From: Escallonia rubra
Lineage: Eukaryota > Streptophyta > Magnoliopsida > Escalloniales > Escalloniaceae
Direction of reading: 5' to 3'
Assembly (NCBI GenBank): GCA_033065855.1
Contig: JAVXUO010001781.1
Location: 1 to 64,000, forward strand
Length of the DNA: 64,000 nucleotides
Program-made: the position numbers and the translations under genes
Notes under the pieces: generated by a model
What the model was told of the DNA's origin: nothing
Seen by the model: only the letters and a program-made list of their open reading frames with translations
Databases searched by the model: none
Shown here: piece by piece, positions 1-11,538 of the stretch
How the letters are laid out: each line of letters opens with the position of its first letter
Position numbering within the stretch: the first letter of the stretch is position 1

Positions 1-390
1 CAAAGTGGAGGTGATGGAGAATTTTGGCAAACCTTATGCCGACGGTTGTGGTAGATGAAAAACCAAACGGTGGGATATGTGAAGACTTAGATATTACGGG
101 TGTATCCTTCCTTATTTCTTTTGTTGCAACGTAACTTAAACCTCACAATTTTGGATGCAATTATGCTTAAATAATGCACCGCTTTTGTTTTCCCAAATCG
201 TGCGTTGAGACTCGTTATGAAGAGAGAGTAATTTATTGTTATGCAACAGACAAATGATTGCCGTCAAAACTTTTTCAAATATAGTAACGCAGTACCCTTA
301 ACCAAAATCCCGAGATATGTCATCGAGATCTTCAGTTGGAGTTTTCTTGGCCACAACTTTATGAATCTCTTAGTCCAGGGGGTAAGGTGA
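1..390. other. left edge, no supported gene
   Basis: No reading frame here is long or recognisable. Short frames at the very left edge stop within about 60 bases, so a terminal exon of a gene lying to the left cannot be excluded but cannot be supported either. Confidence 0.4.
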
Positions 391-395
391 ATTTA

Positions 396-2411
396 TGTAA
401 TACCCCGAACTTCGGGAACATGTTAAAACAACCATCCGGACTCCGAAAAATAAACGGACGGTAATTTTGGGCAATGCTCGCGTATTATTAGCGTATTGGA
501 GCTTAAAAGAATTTTGGGGTAAAAACGTAATTTTTGAAAACTTTGGGGGCATAACTGTAAACTATGGTTTTAGTGATGAAAAATAATAAAATGAATGCTA
601 GTGTATATTTTCAGTGATATTTAATTAAATTGAGAATGATTAGAATAATTTTGGGGCTTGAATGTAATTATACAAAAGTTTGGGGTTGTTTCGTAATTTT
701 GGAAACTTGAGGGACTATTTTGCAATTTTATGAAAATAAGTTAGAAGCCATTTTTTAGAATGTGCCACCACTTACTAGCTTCCATGACTAAGCCAAACTA
801 AATAATTTAATATGGGATTTGGATATGTGAGATCTCGGATGAAAGAAAGAAGAAAAAAAAAACAAAAGCGGGAAAAACTTTCCACTTTGGGAAAGCATGA
901 ACAGTAACCAACGAAGAACAGAAAAGAAAAAAAAACATCGAAGAGGCAGAGGGAATCAGAGGCAGAGGGAGAGTAATTAGGGCAAAACTTCCGAAGGTTA
1001 AGGCTAAAGACTTTCCAGTTAGGATAATTTATCTGCGGATCTAGGTAAGGAATTCTATCTGAACCCTGAGTAAGGACTTTCGTCTGAACCCTTATTTAGA
1101 TAACTCGTACTCGTAAGTACTCATTTAATCTATTTATGGCTAATGCCAAACTCTGAACTGTGTATTGCTATCGGTATGTTATTGCCCAGAAAATCCCCAA
1201 TATTGAACCTGAATCGATTGTTTGGAAATCTTGTGATGCTCGTTTGTTATTACATGCTGAACAAATTTGATAATTGTTCGTATCTGTTCTTCCGAATTGT
1301 TGTGTCTAAACTAGATAATGATTCACAATTATTTTGCTATTTAATTGTGATTTTTCTTCTGAAATTTTCAATGATGACTCATATTAGTGTGTTTATTGTC
1401 ATTGCGACCCGGATTGATTTCGTTAATTTGAGCTTAGGTTAATTTTCATTGATATTGTTGATTTTTCTGTGTTGACCTGTGTAACTGTTCTGTGAGGAGG
1501 CGGTATAAGGCTGGATTATTACTACTTCCTACGGGGAAGTAGGCTAGTTCCTTGATCGATGTTAAGGGCTAGTAATTATATTATGATACATTATGTATGT
1601 GTACACTCTGTTAGCTTGCCGGAATAGCATTGTAATCGCCCAGGATTAACATTGATTTTTTTTGAGTTTATCTGCTCTGTATATTGCCGTGACTGTTACA
1701 TAAATGACTAAAAAGTATATTCTGAAATAGTTTGTGTTCGTGTCGAAATCTTTTTGGGAAATCTTCAGTGTATTTTGGAAAGAACTGTTTCAGATGATCT
1801 GAGTACATTTTGAAATCCTTTGGAAAACCATCATCGTATCTTAGAATTGATGACTTTGAAAAGAATCTTTTATTGATCGTTTTGGAACCCGTCGTGATTG
1901 TATTTGGCAATTTTGGTATTTATGATAAATTTTGATCGTTTTGGAAATCATTGAGTTTTTTATCGTTCGAAGTGTTTTGAAAATCATCGTCGGTTGGATG
2001 CTTGAGAATCGCGTTGTAATCTTTGTTGTAGTCCTTGTGCGACCTTACTGAGCTCTCAAAAGCTCACCATTCGTTTGGCTCCCTTCTGCAAGTGATGATA
2101 AGCTGTAGCAGGTTCGGGGATGTGTTAGAGTCTGTGTGAGGTTCTGGTAAGCCCGCCTCTACAGTGTAGTGAGACCCATGTGTGGGTCGGTACTGTCACT
2201 GTGTTTCATAAAGACTCGAATTTGTAAAGAACTTAAGTTTTAACAGTTTAAGCAGTCTTGTAAGCTTGTATTTGGAGAATTTGAGATGATATCCGATTAA
2301 ATGTTTTGAAATATGTATTAGTGAATAGATTTGACAGGTTTGATGTGATCCGATAGGTTAACGACCCGGGAGTTCGGGGCGGTGGGGCTCCAGAATTCCG
2401 GCGGCGTTACA
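396..2411 (+). mobile_element. solo LTR, Ty3/gypsy type (2,016 bp)
   Basis: The element begins TGTAATACCCCGAA and ends GGCGTTACA, so its termini form the inverted pair TGTAA/TTACA typical of LTRs. It is flanked on both sides by the 5-bp direct repeat ATTTA (391-395 and 2412-2416), the target duplication of an LTR retrotransposon. No gag-pol reading frame, second LTR or primer-binding site follows, so this is a solo LTR left by recombination between two LTRs. The TGTAATACCCC start is common in long LTRs of plant Tekay/Del-type chromoviruses; that family assignment is inference. Identical target duplications suggest a fairly recent insertion. Confidence 0.85.
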
Positions 2412-2416
2412 ATTTA

Positions 2417-3800
2417 TTATAGTATTTATGCAAATTGGCCTCCACCTTAACACCGAACAAAAAAAAAAAGAAAAAAATTGAAAAACAAGAAGTTTTACTT
2501 CTCGCTTATGGTACATAGCATCCTTTTTCCTTTTCTTTTTTTTCCTCCTTTGCAATTTTAATTATTATACATATCTCTAGTCCAACATTTAATGAATTAG
2601 GAGAACGAGGTGAGGGTTGAATAGTCAAAAAGGATTGACAACGCTTGAAGCCTTATGATTCTAGGTCGTGTGCGCTCAGCAACCCTGATGTTCTTTTTTC
2701 TAGCATTCAGTAACTTATTGAAACTTCAGGGTGCGTAGCGCACACGGCCCTTCATACGTTCCGATAAATCATTGTAATGGTGTTCAGATTAAAGTTCGAT
2801 AAATTGAGAGCGACTGGATGCTAAGTTTGAAAAGACATGGCGCTGGCCAGTAATATGAAAAATCATCAGGGTGTTAGTGACAAGTTAACCAACTTCCCGA
2901 AATGCAACATAAATGTGAAAACATTGAATTCAACTTCCTAAAAAAGTTTGTGAAGTATAAAAGCCACGGGACATGGCAACAGGCCCACATGAAGGGCATC
3001 TAATGCTTAAGGAAATGTGTGTAAATTGCACCAGAAAGGGTGCCATGATACAGGCTGGCTAGCTCCGGTCGGTTTCCCTTCTACGTACCAAAATGGTAGC
3101 AAACGTATTTGGCAGTAAAATGCAAATGTTAATTGATTCAAACTTTGAATCTTCAAACTCTACATGCTGATGATCTCTCTTTCTTACAGAGTTAACCTCT
3201 CATTTTAATACTTCACTTTTTCTTTCTAAGATTGCGTTTAGATTCTTTAGAATAATCTTTTTAACAAAAATAGACGCACAAGCAAAAGAGCCACCTAAAA
3301 ATACTATAAAAAAATGCGTATTCATTGCGATTATCTGACATTCACTTCACAATACGTGATCATGAATGTTAAGAAAGTGTCGTCTACGATGTACATACAC
3401 TAAGACCATTACAATATAAGAGTTTAAATTACACTACACTATACGTCTCGTTTTATGTCAAATTACCGTACTAAAGAAGTCGTTAACATTAACCTAAGCG
3501 GAAAGATTAAACACAAGCTCTTTGACGAGTGGAATAGCTCGGGCTAGTTCTGATACTAAAGTCAACATAACTTTTACGAAAATACAAAGTATTTGACATA
3601 ATTATAAATACGTGTTAGAAAAGCCATTTCTGCTCCGAAACTAAATTAGTTTTAAAATATCACTTGGAAAAGTTTCCACGTGGACCCCAGCAGATCCACC
3701 TAAGCCCAATAGTCAACACACATTAGCTCTGGCCCATTCAACCCCAAAAACCGAGCTTTACATTACCTACCCTGCTTTCCCACAGTTTCCTTCTCACTCG
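2417..3800. other. intergenic, upstream region of the sugar transporter
   Basis: AT-rich sequence without a supported gene. It contains an imperfect foldback (2664-2749) and, nearer the gene, the presumed promoter of the transporter. I cannot place a convincing TATA box. Confidence 0.5.
2664..2749. repeat. imperfect GC-rich foldback
   Basis: The arm at 2664-2689 (core GTGTGCGCT..AACCCTGA) pairs with the arm at 2724-2749 (core TCAGGGTGCG..GCGCACAC) across a T-rich loop of about 35 bases. The arms match at roughly four positions in five. It stands out in AT-rich surroundings. It could be a remnant of a short inverted-repeat transposon. Confidence 0.5.
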
Positions 3801-3805
3801 TCCTG

Positions 3806-3824
3806 CTCTCTCTCTCTCTCTCTC
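3806..3824 (+). promoter_or_regulatory. (CT)n tract in the transporter 5' leader
   Basis: A pure CT run about 75-90 bases before the start codon. Pyrimidine patches of this kind are common near plant transcription starts and in 5' UTRs. Whether it sits in the promoter or the leader cannot be decided without transcript data. Confidence 0.45.
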
Positions 3825-3895
3825 CCCTCAAATCCTTGACTCCTTCGTTTCCCCCAAATCCCCCCACCACCGCCACCACCACCGCCACCACCACC

Positions 3896-4960
3896 ATGGG
3901 CAAAGGAGGCTCCTCCTCCATCTCCGATGGCGTGGTCAAGAAGATCGTCCTCTCCTACACCTACGTCGCCATCTGGATCTTCCTCAGCTTCACCGTCATC
4001 GTCTACAACAAGTACATCCTCGACCGCAAGCTCTACAACTGGCCTTACCCCATCTCCCCCACCCTCATCCACATGGGCTTCTGCTCCATCCTCGCCTTCC
4101 TCGCCGTCCGCGTCTTCCGCTTCGTCGACCCCCCCTCCTCCCCCTCCATGACCCGCGAACTCTACCTCTCCTCCGTCGTACCCATCGGCGCCCTCTACTC
4201 CCTCTCCCTCTGGCTCTCCAACTCCGCCTACATCTACCTCTCCGTCTCCTTCATCCAGATGCTCAAGGCCCTCATGCCCGTCGCCGTTTACTCCATCGGC
4301 ATCAGTCTCAAGAAAGAGACCTACAAATCGCAGACCATGTTGAACATGATCTCGATCTCTGTCGGGGTGGGCATCGCCGCCTACGGCGAGGCGAAATTCG
4401 ACACATTTGGGGTTCTGCTCCAACTGGGTGCCGTCGCTTTTGAAGCGACCAGATTGGTCCTGATCCAGATCTTGCTGACATCGAAGGGAATTACTCTGAA
4501 CCCCATTACCTCGCTGTATTACGTTGCCCCGTGTTGCTTTGCGTTTTTGTTTATTCCCTGGGTGGTTGTGGAGTACCCGGTTTTGAGGGAGACATCGAGT
4601 TTTCATTTTGATTTCTTGGTGTTTGGGACGAATTCGCTGTGCGCGTTTGCGTTGAACTTGGGTGTGTTCTTGCTGGTCGGGAAGACGTCAGCTTTGACAA
4701 TGAATGTCGCCGGGGTTGTGAAGGACTGGCTGCTGATCGCGTTCTCGTGGTCGGTGATTAAGGATACTGTGACTGCGATTAACTTGGTTGGGTACGGATT
4801 GGCGTTTTTGGGCGTGGCGTATTATAATCATTCGAAGCTGCAGGCGATGAAGGCGAAGGAGGCACAGAAGAAGGCGCAGCAGGCGGACGAGGAGGAGGCC
4901 GGGAAGCTGTTGGAAGAGAGGGAAGGAAATGTGGACAAGAAGAGCGATTCACAGGCTTAA
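3896..4960 (+). CDS. probable sugar-phosphate/nucleotide-sugar translocator (TPT family)
   Basis: An intronless gene for a 354-residue membrane protein. It matches plant proteins annotated as probable sugar phosphate/phosphate translocators (At2g25520/At4g32390/At5g25400 group). The start is the ATG at 3896, which opens the family-typical MGKGG N-terminus; the reading frame is open 20 codons further upstream, but that part is low-complexity and unlike the family. About ten hydrophobic segments span residues 17-335. Conserved landmarks are NKYIL (38-42), QMLKALMPV (121-129), ATRLVLIQ (184-191), [13 protein letters not shown] (201-213), then [16 protein letters not shown] and SWSVIKDT, ending in a charged Glu/Lys-rich cytosolic tail. 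Such proteins exchange sugar phosphates or nucleotide sugars, usually in Golgi/ER membranes; the substrate of this clade is not established. Codon use changes along the gene: almost every codon ends in C up to about 4310, then G- and T-ending codons dominate. Confidence 0.95.
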   Translation: MGKGGSSSISDGVVKKIVLSYTYVAIWIFLSFTVIVYNKYILDRKLYNWPYPISPTLIHMGFCSILAFLAVRVFRFVDPPSSPSMTRELYLSSVVPIGALYSLSLWLSNSAYIYLSVSFIQMLKALMPVAVYSIGISLKKETYKSQTMLNMISISVGVGIAAYGEAKFDTFGVLLQLGAVAFEATRLVLIQILLTSKGITLNPITSLYYVAPCCFAFLFIPWVVVEYPVLRETSSFHFDFLVFGTNSLCAFALNLGVFLLVGKTSALTMNVAGVVKDWLLIAFSWSVIKDTVTAINLVGYGLAFLGVAYYNHSKLQAMKAKEAQKKAQQADEEEAGKLLEEREGNVDKKSDSQA

Positions 4961-7570
4961 ACCCGAGTAGTTGAGGAAAAAGATCTTTTAGATTTGGAAA
5001 CAAAGAGTATGGGTAACAATAAAGATGATGGTGGGATGGAGGGTTCGGAGACTGGGGAAATCTTTTGCTCTTTGGATGGATTTGGAATTTCGGTATGTTG
5101 GTTAGGTAATTTTATATTTAATCGTCGTTCCTTGGTGATAACTGGGGAGGATTCGGATTTACTTTTCGAGAACAGGGATTTGAGATCTGCATTTCTTGCT
5201 TTCATTGCCAATTCCTGTATTTTAGTAGAGAAAGGATCTCGAATACCTGGTACTATTTTTGAATTTTGCTACATGTGCTCGTTTACCTTCACTTGTTCTG
5301 GTTCTTATAAGCTAATATAAACTCTTCTAATCTGCTTCTTTCTATTGTTTCTTTTAAGATATGGTGTTGTGTGTTTGATCGACCATGTGAGGCTCTAAAT
5401 AGTGTTTTTTAGCTTTATGATACACATATTCTATGCCTCCAACCTTTGTGTGTCAAATTGGTGTTTGAAGAAAGTTTCTTTAGGTTCTGTTGATTAGAGT
5501 TTGCTCTGCTTTGATGACATGACTGTTGTTTGACTTCATAGTGAAGGATCTAAAGTTGTACTCTGTATATGGGAACACGATGAAATGCATAGTGAAATGT
5601 TTCAAATGGCGGTTTCTGCAGTTATTGCGCAATGCACATTTTTGTTTGGTTGACACCTAAATGGTTTGAAATGTATGTATGACACAAGAGAAGGAGGTGC
5701 TGAATTGCTGATAATGACAGTCAGCCGCGGGAGCAGCAATAAGATACGTAAAACATATGTCATTTATTTGGATAATTGAACCATTAAGGGAGAAGTGCGT
5801 GGGAAGAAGTTAATAAGTTACCGCTATGAAGGGTCTTGGTAAGCCTCTCTGTTCTTAGAATGTTTCTAGAGTTGCAGAAGTTGTTGGGTGGAGTTAGTCT
5901 TTGCAAGTCTAGTCGTGGCTGTATCTTGATGACATGATGCAAGTTTTGCTTGAGCAAAAATTTGTTTCTCGAAGTTCATGCTTAGGGGAGTTAAATTTGT
6001 TTATAGTATCCGATTGATATGTACTGAAGCCGTGAAAGGCTTCTAACGAGTAATGTATAAAGGTTTTGAACTTAAAACACACGACACTGTAGTAATGACG
6101 AAAACAATCATGTCGTAGAGACAATAAGATGCCTAAAATTTTATGCCTTCTGACGTAGATTTTGAGTGCTCTAAAGGAAGTTAATATCGAAGGGCACATA
6201 ATTTTCAGTAAGTTTTATGAAGAATTTAAAATGGATAGACGTCTTGGATTATGTAATCGAGCAAATTGCCTCTGGCTATATTCTGGGTTGTGTTTGGCCA
6301 GCTGCAGTCCTCAGAACCAGTAATAATGTCGAAAACTGTTTCGTACGAGACTTTCTTTCTCCCTTTTGTTCCTGGGAAATGCTTCACAACAATGCAGCTG
6401 CTAAGTTTACCCGGTTGTTTTTGTTTCTTGCTTCAACGTTTCTTAATCTATGTGGTTTAATAGGTTGAAGTTGAGCAAACAACTGGATTCTCTTGTAAAC
6501 TTTCCCATCTACATTCTCTTGTGAAGCATGTGATGATTGTGATGGCTATTTACTATCCATGAATGCCTAAATCTAACACAGGAAGGACAAACCTGGAGAT
6601 TGTGGCCCAACAGGAAACGTCTGTGCACATACTTTACTTTTGGTAGGTTAAATCAAGTGCTCTGAGAATGAGCAATCTGTTACAGGCATCGATCCGTAGT
6701 ATGACGTTAGGTAGGTTTCCAAAACAGGACCTTTTCTGCCATCTTGTATGAGATGATATTGCCCTTAAACCTTTACACCATCCTGATTAGTTTTTCATTC
6801 GGTTTCCACCCTCTTTTAGTTCTGCTGCATTTTCCATACCAGCAAGATTTCAGTTTACGTATCCTTCAACTACTGGACCTCTTTTTACTAATGTACTTCA
6901 ATCTCTTGGACCTGAAGTGCACATGTAGGAGCAGCTACTACTGGGAGTTCTGATCCCCATTTAGACAACTAGTACTTCTATTATTTCATAGCTGTCTTCT
7001 TGAACTGGGATGGATTCAGTTTTATACTTCATACCATTGTCCAATACACTATGATGGTCAATAAGCAGCTACTCCTAGAATTTGTGAATCCCAATTTTAA
7101 GAGTTGCAAGTACTTGTTTAGACAGGATGAAGTGAGCTGTGCATGATTGATGGAAGCAGCGTTTGTTTGTAACTGGAACTTATGTTATGCACCCGATGAC
7201 TGATGCCGTAACGTGTTATGCATCCAAAAGGATAGTGGTGTAATTAATTGCACCGTTTTGTCCATGTCTGTCCTGAAATTGCTACCACCTCACTGTCCCA
7301 TTACCTTCAGGACAAACGGACTTCACGCAAAACTTCAACGGAATTTACAGTTCACGTGAGATTGCATTCGGTAAAGGCTCTTGTGAAACGTTCATTCAAT
7401 GATGAGTCTGCTAGTCTTGTTTGGCGACGAGAGACAGACAAGCTTGTGCATAAGAAGTAAAATGAACCGAGATTGAACGATTGTAAACTCGGCTCGGCTC
7501 ATTTACTGCCCTAGCTTGGCCTTTCGTGAAAGGTGGTCGAGGAATTCGTCCTTCCATAAAAGTCAGGAGA
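4961..7570. other. 3' UTR and intergenic stretch, no gene seen
   Basis: The first few hundred bases are probably the transporter 3' UTR. An AATAAA occurs within 60 bases of the stop, but the real poly(A) site cannot be fixed. The remainder holds only short frames without recognisable domains. Confidence 0.45.
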
Positions 7571-7576
7571 ATTGCA

Positions 7577-7880
7577 TATTTTGCACTCCATCAATCCCAA
7601 AAAAAATTGATCACATTTCCTATCTGAGCTCTTCCAAAAAAAGATTGATCACTTTTTACATGAAGAAAGATTAAGTAGATTTCATGTTTACCTTTTACAC
7701 TTATTTTATTCTATTTTTTTTCTCTTCACATTTAATCCTTCATCAACTTACATTTACTCTATTGGCCTACTTTTTTTCTAACCCCCCGGGGATAGAACAA
7801 GAAACTAATAAAATATGACTCATCCTAAGTAAGCATACAAATCAAACACGATCGAATATATTGAGACAGAGGGAATATTT
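7577..7880. mobile_element. possible MITE remnant with CTCC-type ends
   Basis: The left end (ATTTTGCACTCCATCAATCC) and the right end read in reverse (AAATATTCCCTCTGTCTCAA) resemble degenerate forms of the CTCCCTCCGT ends of plant Stowaway MITEs. The interior is AT-rich with direct repeats of ATTGATCAC. Ends are too diverged to assign a family firmly. Confidence 0.4.
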
Positions 7881-8301
7881 GATATCAAGATGAAGACCCT
7901 TTTACATAATCATATTAACCAATTACGAGCCCTCTTGCTCTAACTTTGACGGACTTTTATGGAAGAACAAATTTTTCTTTAGCCGTAAGAAGATAGTTAC
8001 AATCTCTGGTTAATGACACTTAATGCTTGTCAAATAAAGTTAGTAGTATTTTTGTTAATATTTTCAAAGATAATTCTTAGCATCACTGTTTTAACGTACC
8101 ACATACAAATTATTAAATATCGAAGGTCTACTAATTGTTGCTGTAATCCTGTCCAACCATATAGTACACGTCGTTACAACTTGAACCCATTGAGATACGT
8201 GAGGTTTATAATGTGAACTCCTTGGGCCCGACCATTGCCGGTCCATATTTGAGAGGGCTTGAAATTATGCATTAAGGTCAAAGCACAGGTAATATTAAAA
8301 G

Positions 8302-8809
8302 TTTTGGGCTAATACCACTTCAGTCATCCGAACCATCTCTGCATTTTAAATATAGTCCGACAACTTTTTGCTTTATTCTGTCTCTAATTGGCCCATCTGT
8401 TTAGCCTTTTTGTCCCCCCCCCCCCCCCCATTTTGTTCATTTACGGCCCGCAACTCCACCAACAGTTATTCTTGGTCGCCGCCTTCACGCCACCATACCT
8501 GTAGCCACAACGGCCGCCATACTCACCACCATCAAGCCACCACACCCGCCTTCACTTTTGTTGTTGGGGGGGGGGGGGGGGGGTGGCAACAAAAGTGAGA
8601 AGAGAGAGGAGCTTGAGATAAAATGGGAGAAGGGGGGAAATAATTTTATTGACAAGACTACTCATAACACTTTAAGAGAAAATGTAATAGGAGGACTAAA
8701 ATAGGAAAATTGAGTAGTTCAAGCACTCAAACAATGAAACCCCGGAGTACATGAACTATTTTTAAAATGGAAGATAGTTTGGGAGCCACGAGTGGTATCA
8801 AACCAAAAA
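8302..8809. mobile_element. non-autonomous TIR element with C16/G18 homopolymers
   Basis: About 50 bases at each end are inverted copies of one another (left core GGGCTAATACCACTTC, right core AGTGGTATCAAACC in reverse). The element is about 508 bp and has no coding capacity. Its middle is a GC-rich block bounded by 16 consecutive C (8414-8429) and 18 consecutive G (8566-8583). No clear target duplication was found. The family is probably Mutator-like or another TIR superfamily. Confidence 0.55.
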
Positions 8810-10234
8810 AATTTTGCTCGTACCCTTGGTTATATCCTAAAACTCAACGCTAAAGTTCATGTGTGATCCTAAAAGTGTTGCCACTAATTCAATATTAATA
8901 GCTGACTTTAGAATGGCAATTCGGGGTTCCTTTTCTGCACTGCTCCATCTCATTTTGATCCAACCCGCTCCATTTGACCTGATTCAACATGGGTGAACAC
9001 TTTTCAGTATCTATTTCTTCTTCTTATTTTGTGTTTAACTAGTTCAATATGTAAAAAAAATACAATCAATGGTGGTCTTGGCCGACAGTGGAGGCTGCCG
9101 GAGTTGGTCTCCAGAGGTGATAGCCTTTGGTGGTCAGAGGTGGTTCCCATAGTTGTGGCCGAAGTTGGCTGGTGGCAATGGAATTACAAGTTTAGGAAAG
9201 AGGAGGTAAAAAAAATAAATAAATAAACTCGTACATATATTTGGGTTAAGTTGGGGATGAGAAATCCATATAGTTCCAAAAGAATTAAATTTGGAGCATG
9301 TTAAGGATGGAGATACTCCATTTATGCCTAAGTTAGCTAAAGCCCTAAATGCCCCATTACCAATTACTCCAACCTCCATTTTCATAAGGCACCTATTGGC
9401 TCAATCTAGGGCAGGGCGGCGCGGGGCGACATATACGGTCTCGAATTACCAATTTACCATCCTTAGCTAGAATGAGCAAAAGAACTTCCCATACATATGG
9501 GTGTTGTTTAATTTATTTATCCAACTCTATTGATATATTTTTATTGGCTTTGCTATTTGGTTGTCATCTAATTCTCTTGTCGAAACTATGTGAAGCATTC
9601 CCGATTATTGAGGAAGTCAACTTTGGCACCAGCTTGCTTTTCGTATTTACAACTATTTTTTCTTCGAGAAAAATAAGTAGGTTTCGAACTCGAGTTGAAT
9701 GCAAAAGACTTGGTAATAACTTAAAACCTACTTTGATAACCTTAATGGGTAAAGAATTGAGTGTTAGGCCGTAACAGTCTGCCCACTCTCTGGCCTGCTT
9801 TAGGCCCAGAAAGGAGGTGGGGGCGGAGGGGGAGGTTCAATCTTTGGTACGTCATGTGCCTAATTACCTTTTGCTTTGACAAGTTTCTGTAAGCTTTTGC
9901 ATGGTTTTGGTGCAGCTGCAGTATACTTCGATAGTTTAAGCATGAGAACATGTTATCATATTCATTCTATGATAGTTCAAAATTTAAGAGAAGAGGGTAA
10001 CTTACTCTGGTATTGGAGCGGAATAAGTTTATGTTGTGAGCGAAGTTTTTCGCTTTCGCAACTTGGCAGCTGCCTTACACTATTTGCTTAGCCAAAAAAT
10101 TTATTCTTTTTGACAATGTTGATCCATCACAGGTGGCTACCAACATGTTTGTATCTGCTTGCAGTTGTGTTTGGTACCTGCTGCAATCTTGTCTGCACAG
10201 TGATAGTATTATGTTTTTGCCTTCTCATCGTCCT
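8810..10234. other. intergenic stretch, no gene seen
   Basis: AT-rich sequence with scattered GC-rich patches (about 9065-9180 and 9405-9435) that look like fragments of old repeats. Frames are short and without domain signatures. Confidence 0.45.
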
Positions 10235-10795
10235 GTTTATGGATTTAGACATCCTCATTTTTCACTTCTGAATCTGGACACACCTCTTTTTTCTTGTCGG
10301 ATCTAGATGCGTAATCCTTCTTGTTATCATGTCTACAGTACGTGATTTTTTTCTTGTTTCCATGTCCGATATGTGGATCGAAACACACCTTTTTTTCTCA
10401 TTCAATCTCTGAATGTAGATACAAATCTGTTCTCCCTTTTAGGTCTGGTCTGCGAACCCGGGCACGTCATTTATTGTTCTTTCGTGTGGATTGTAAATCT
10501 GGAGACACTCATAGGTATTCTCAACTTTTTTATAAATGTGGATGACCATCTTTTCTCGTTTTTCGTGTAGGATTTGTGAACCTGGACATATATTTACTGT
10601 TCTTTCCTATAGTCTGTGAATTTGCACGCTTAACTTCTCCTTTCATCTCGTCTGTGAACCTCGATGCACTTTTATCTATTCATTGATCCACTTTTTAGAT
10701 TCAAATGCCCAAATTCTAGCATGTAAATTTGGATGCACATCATATATTTTGTTCTTTTCAAGCTTGTGATTTTGGACGCGCTATTTACCATGACC
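10235..10795. repeat. degenerate tandem repeat, motif TGTGAACCTGGATGCAC
   Basis: A motif close to TGTGAAYYTGGAYGCAC followed by a T-rich spacer recurs about a dozen times, for example near 10268, 10448, 10491, 10572, 10612, 10650, 10720 and 10763. Spacing is irregular, about 30-70 bases. Copies are strongly diverged, so the array is old. It has no coding potential. Confidence 0.6.
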
Positions 10796-11538
10796 TCTTA
10801 GAAATCAATTGTGTCAGCATTTGCAATGGCATGGAGATCGAGATCAACATCAACATCAATTTTTTTTTTCCCTTTTTGGCACACTCTTGATGTATTCATT
10901 GTGTGTTTTTGTGGTACTATAGCTCTCATTGCGCAATTTTATGAGTTCGATTATTCTCCCTTATATATTTGGTCCATCCTTACGGTTATTTATATACTTG
11001 GTGGTGGTTCAGAACCTTGCTTTCAAGAGAGAGTGTTGAGCATCATATACAATCCATTTTGTAATTAACTCAAGTGTGTAGAACATAATGTAACTTGACA
11101 CTCCCACCTTTGCACTCCACATATTTACATATCTTAATCCTCTTCTTGTAACTCAAAATGACCCCAAAGATGAAGGAGTACTCAAGGGCTTCAGACATCG
11201 CCACTTCATTTTTTTTGGTGCTAGAGGATGCTGCTATGTGCACTAAAATTTTGACCGCACAAGAGCACAGCAAAACCCTGATGCCAAAACAGCTATTGTA
11301 ACTTGGTGTGAAAAACTACAGCAACTTGACGAGTATATCAAGTAAAACTGAAGATACAGCATTTCAACAGGACAAAGATAACTACATGGTATCTTTTAAA
11401 CTGAAGATATAGCATTGCGACAGGACAAACAAAATTGCATACAGCCCCATACATTTTCCCAGAGAAATGAACATCTAAATGTTTCTTTATCTCAGAATTA
11501 GTCATTGATAAACATGGACCAAATATCATATCAGCTTA
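10796..11538. other. downstream flank of the PPR gene
   Basis: Contains the likely 3' UTR of the minus-strand PPR gene. A roughly 30-base direct repeat (core AACTGAAGATA.AGCATT) lies at about 11345 and 11399. No other gene is visible. Confidence 0.45.

Noticed and set aside
3794-4606. 270-codon minus-strand frame opposite the sugar transporter
   Set aside because: It is a shadow of C-ending codons in the real gene; low-complexity Gly/Asp/Glu sequence with no domain.
4994-5320. 108-codon plus-strand frame just after the transporter
   Set aside because: It lies in the probable 3' UTR, shows no family similarity I recognise and has ordinary non-coding composition.
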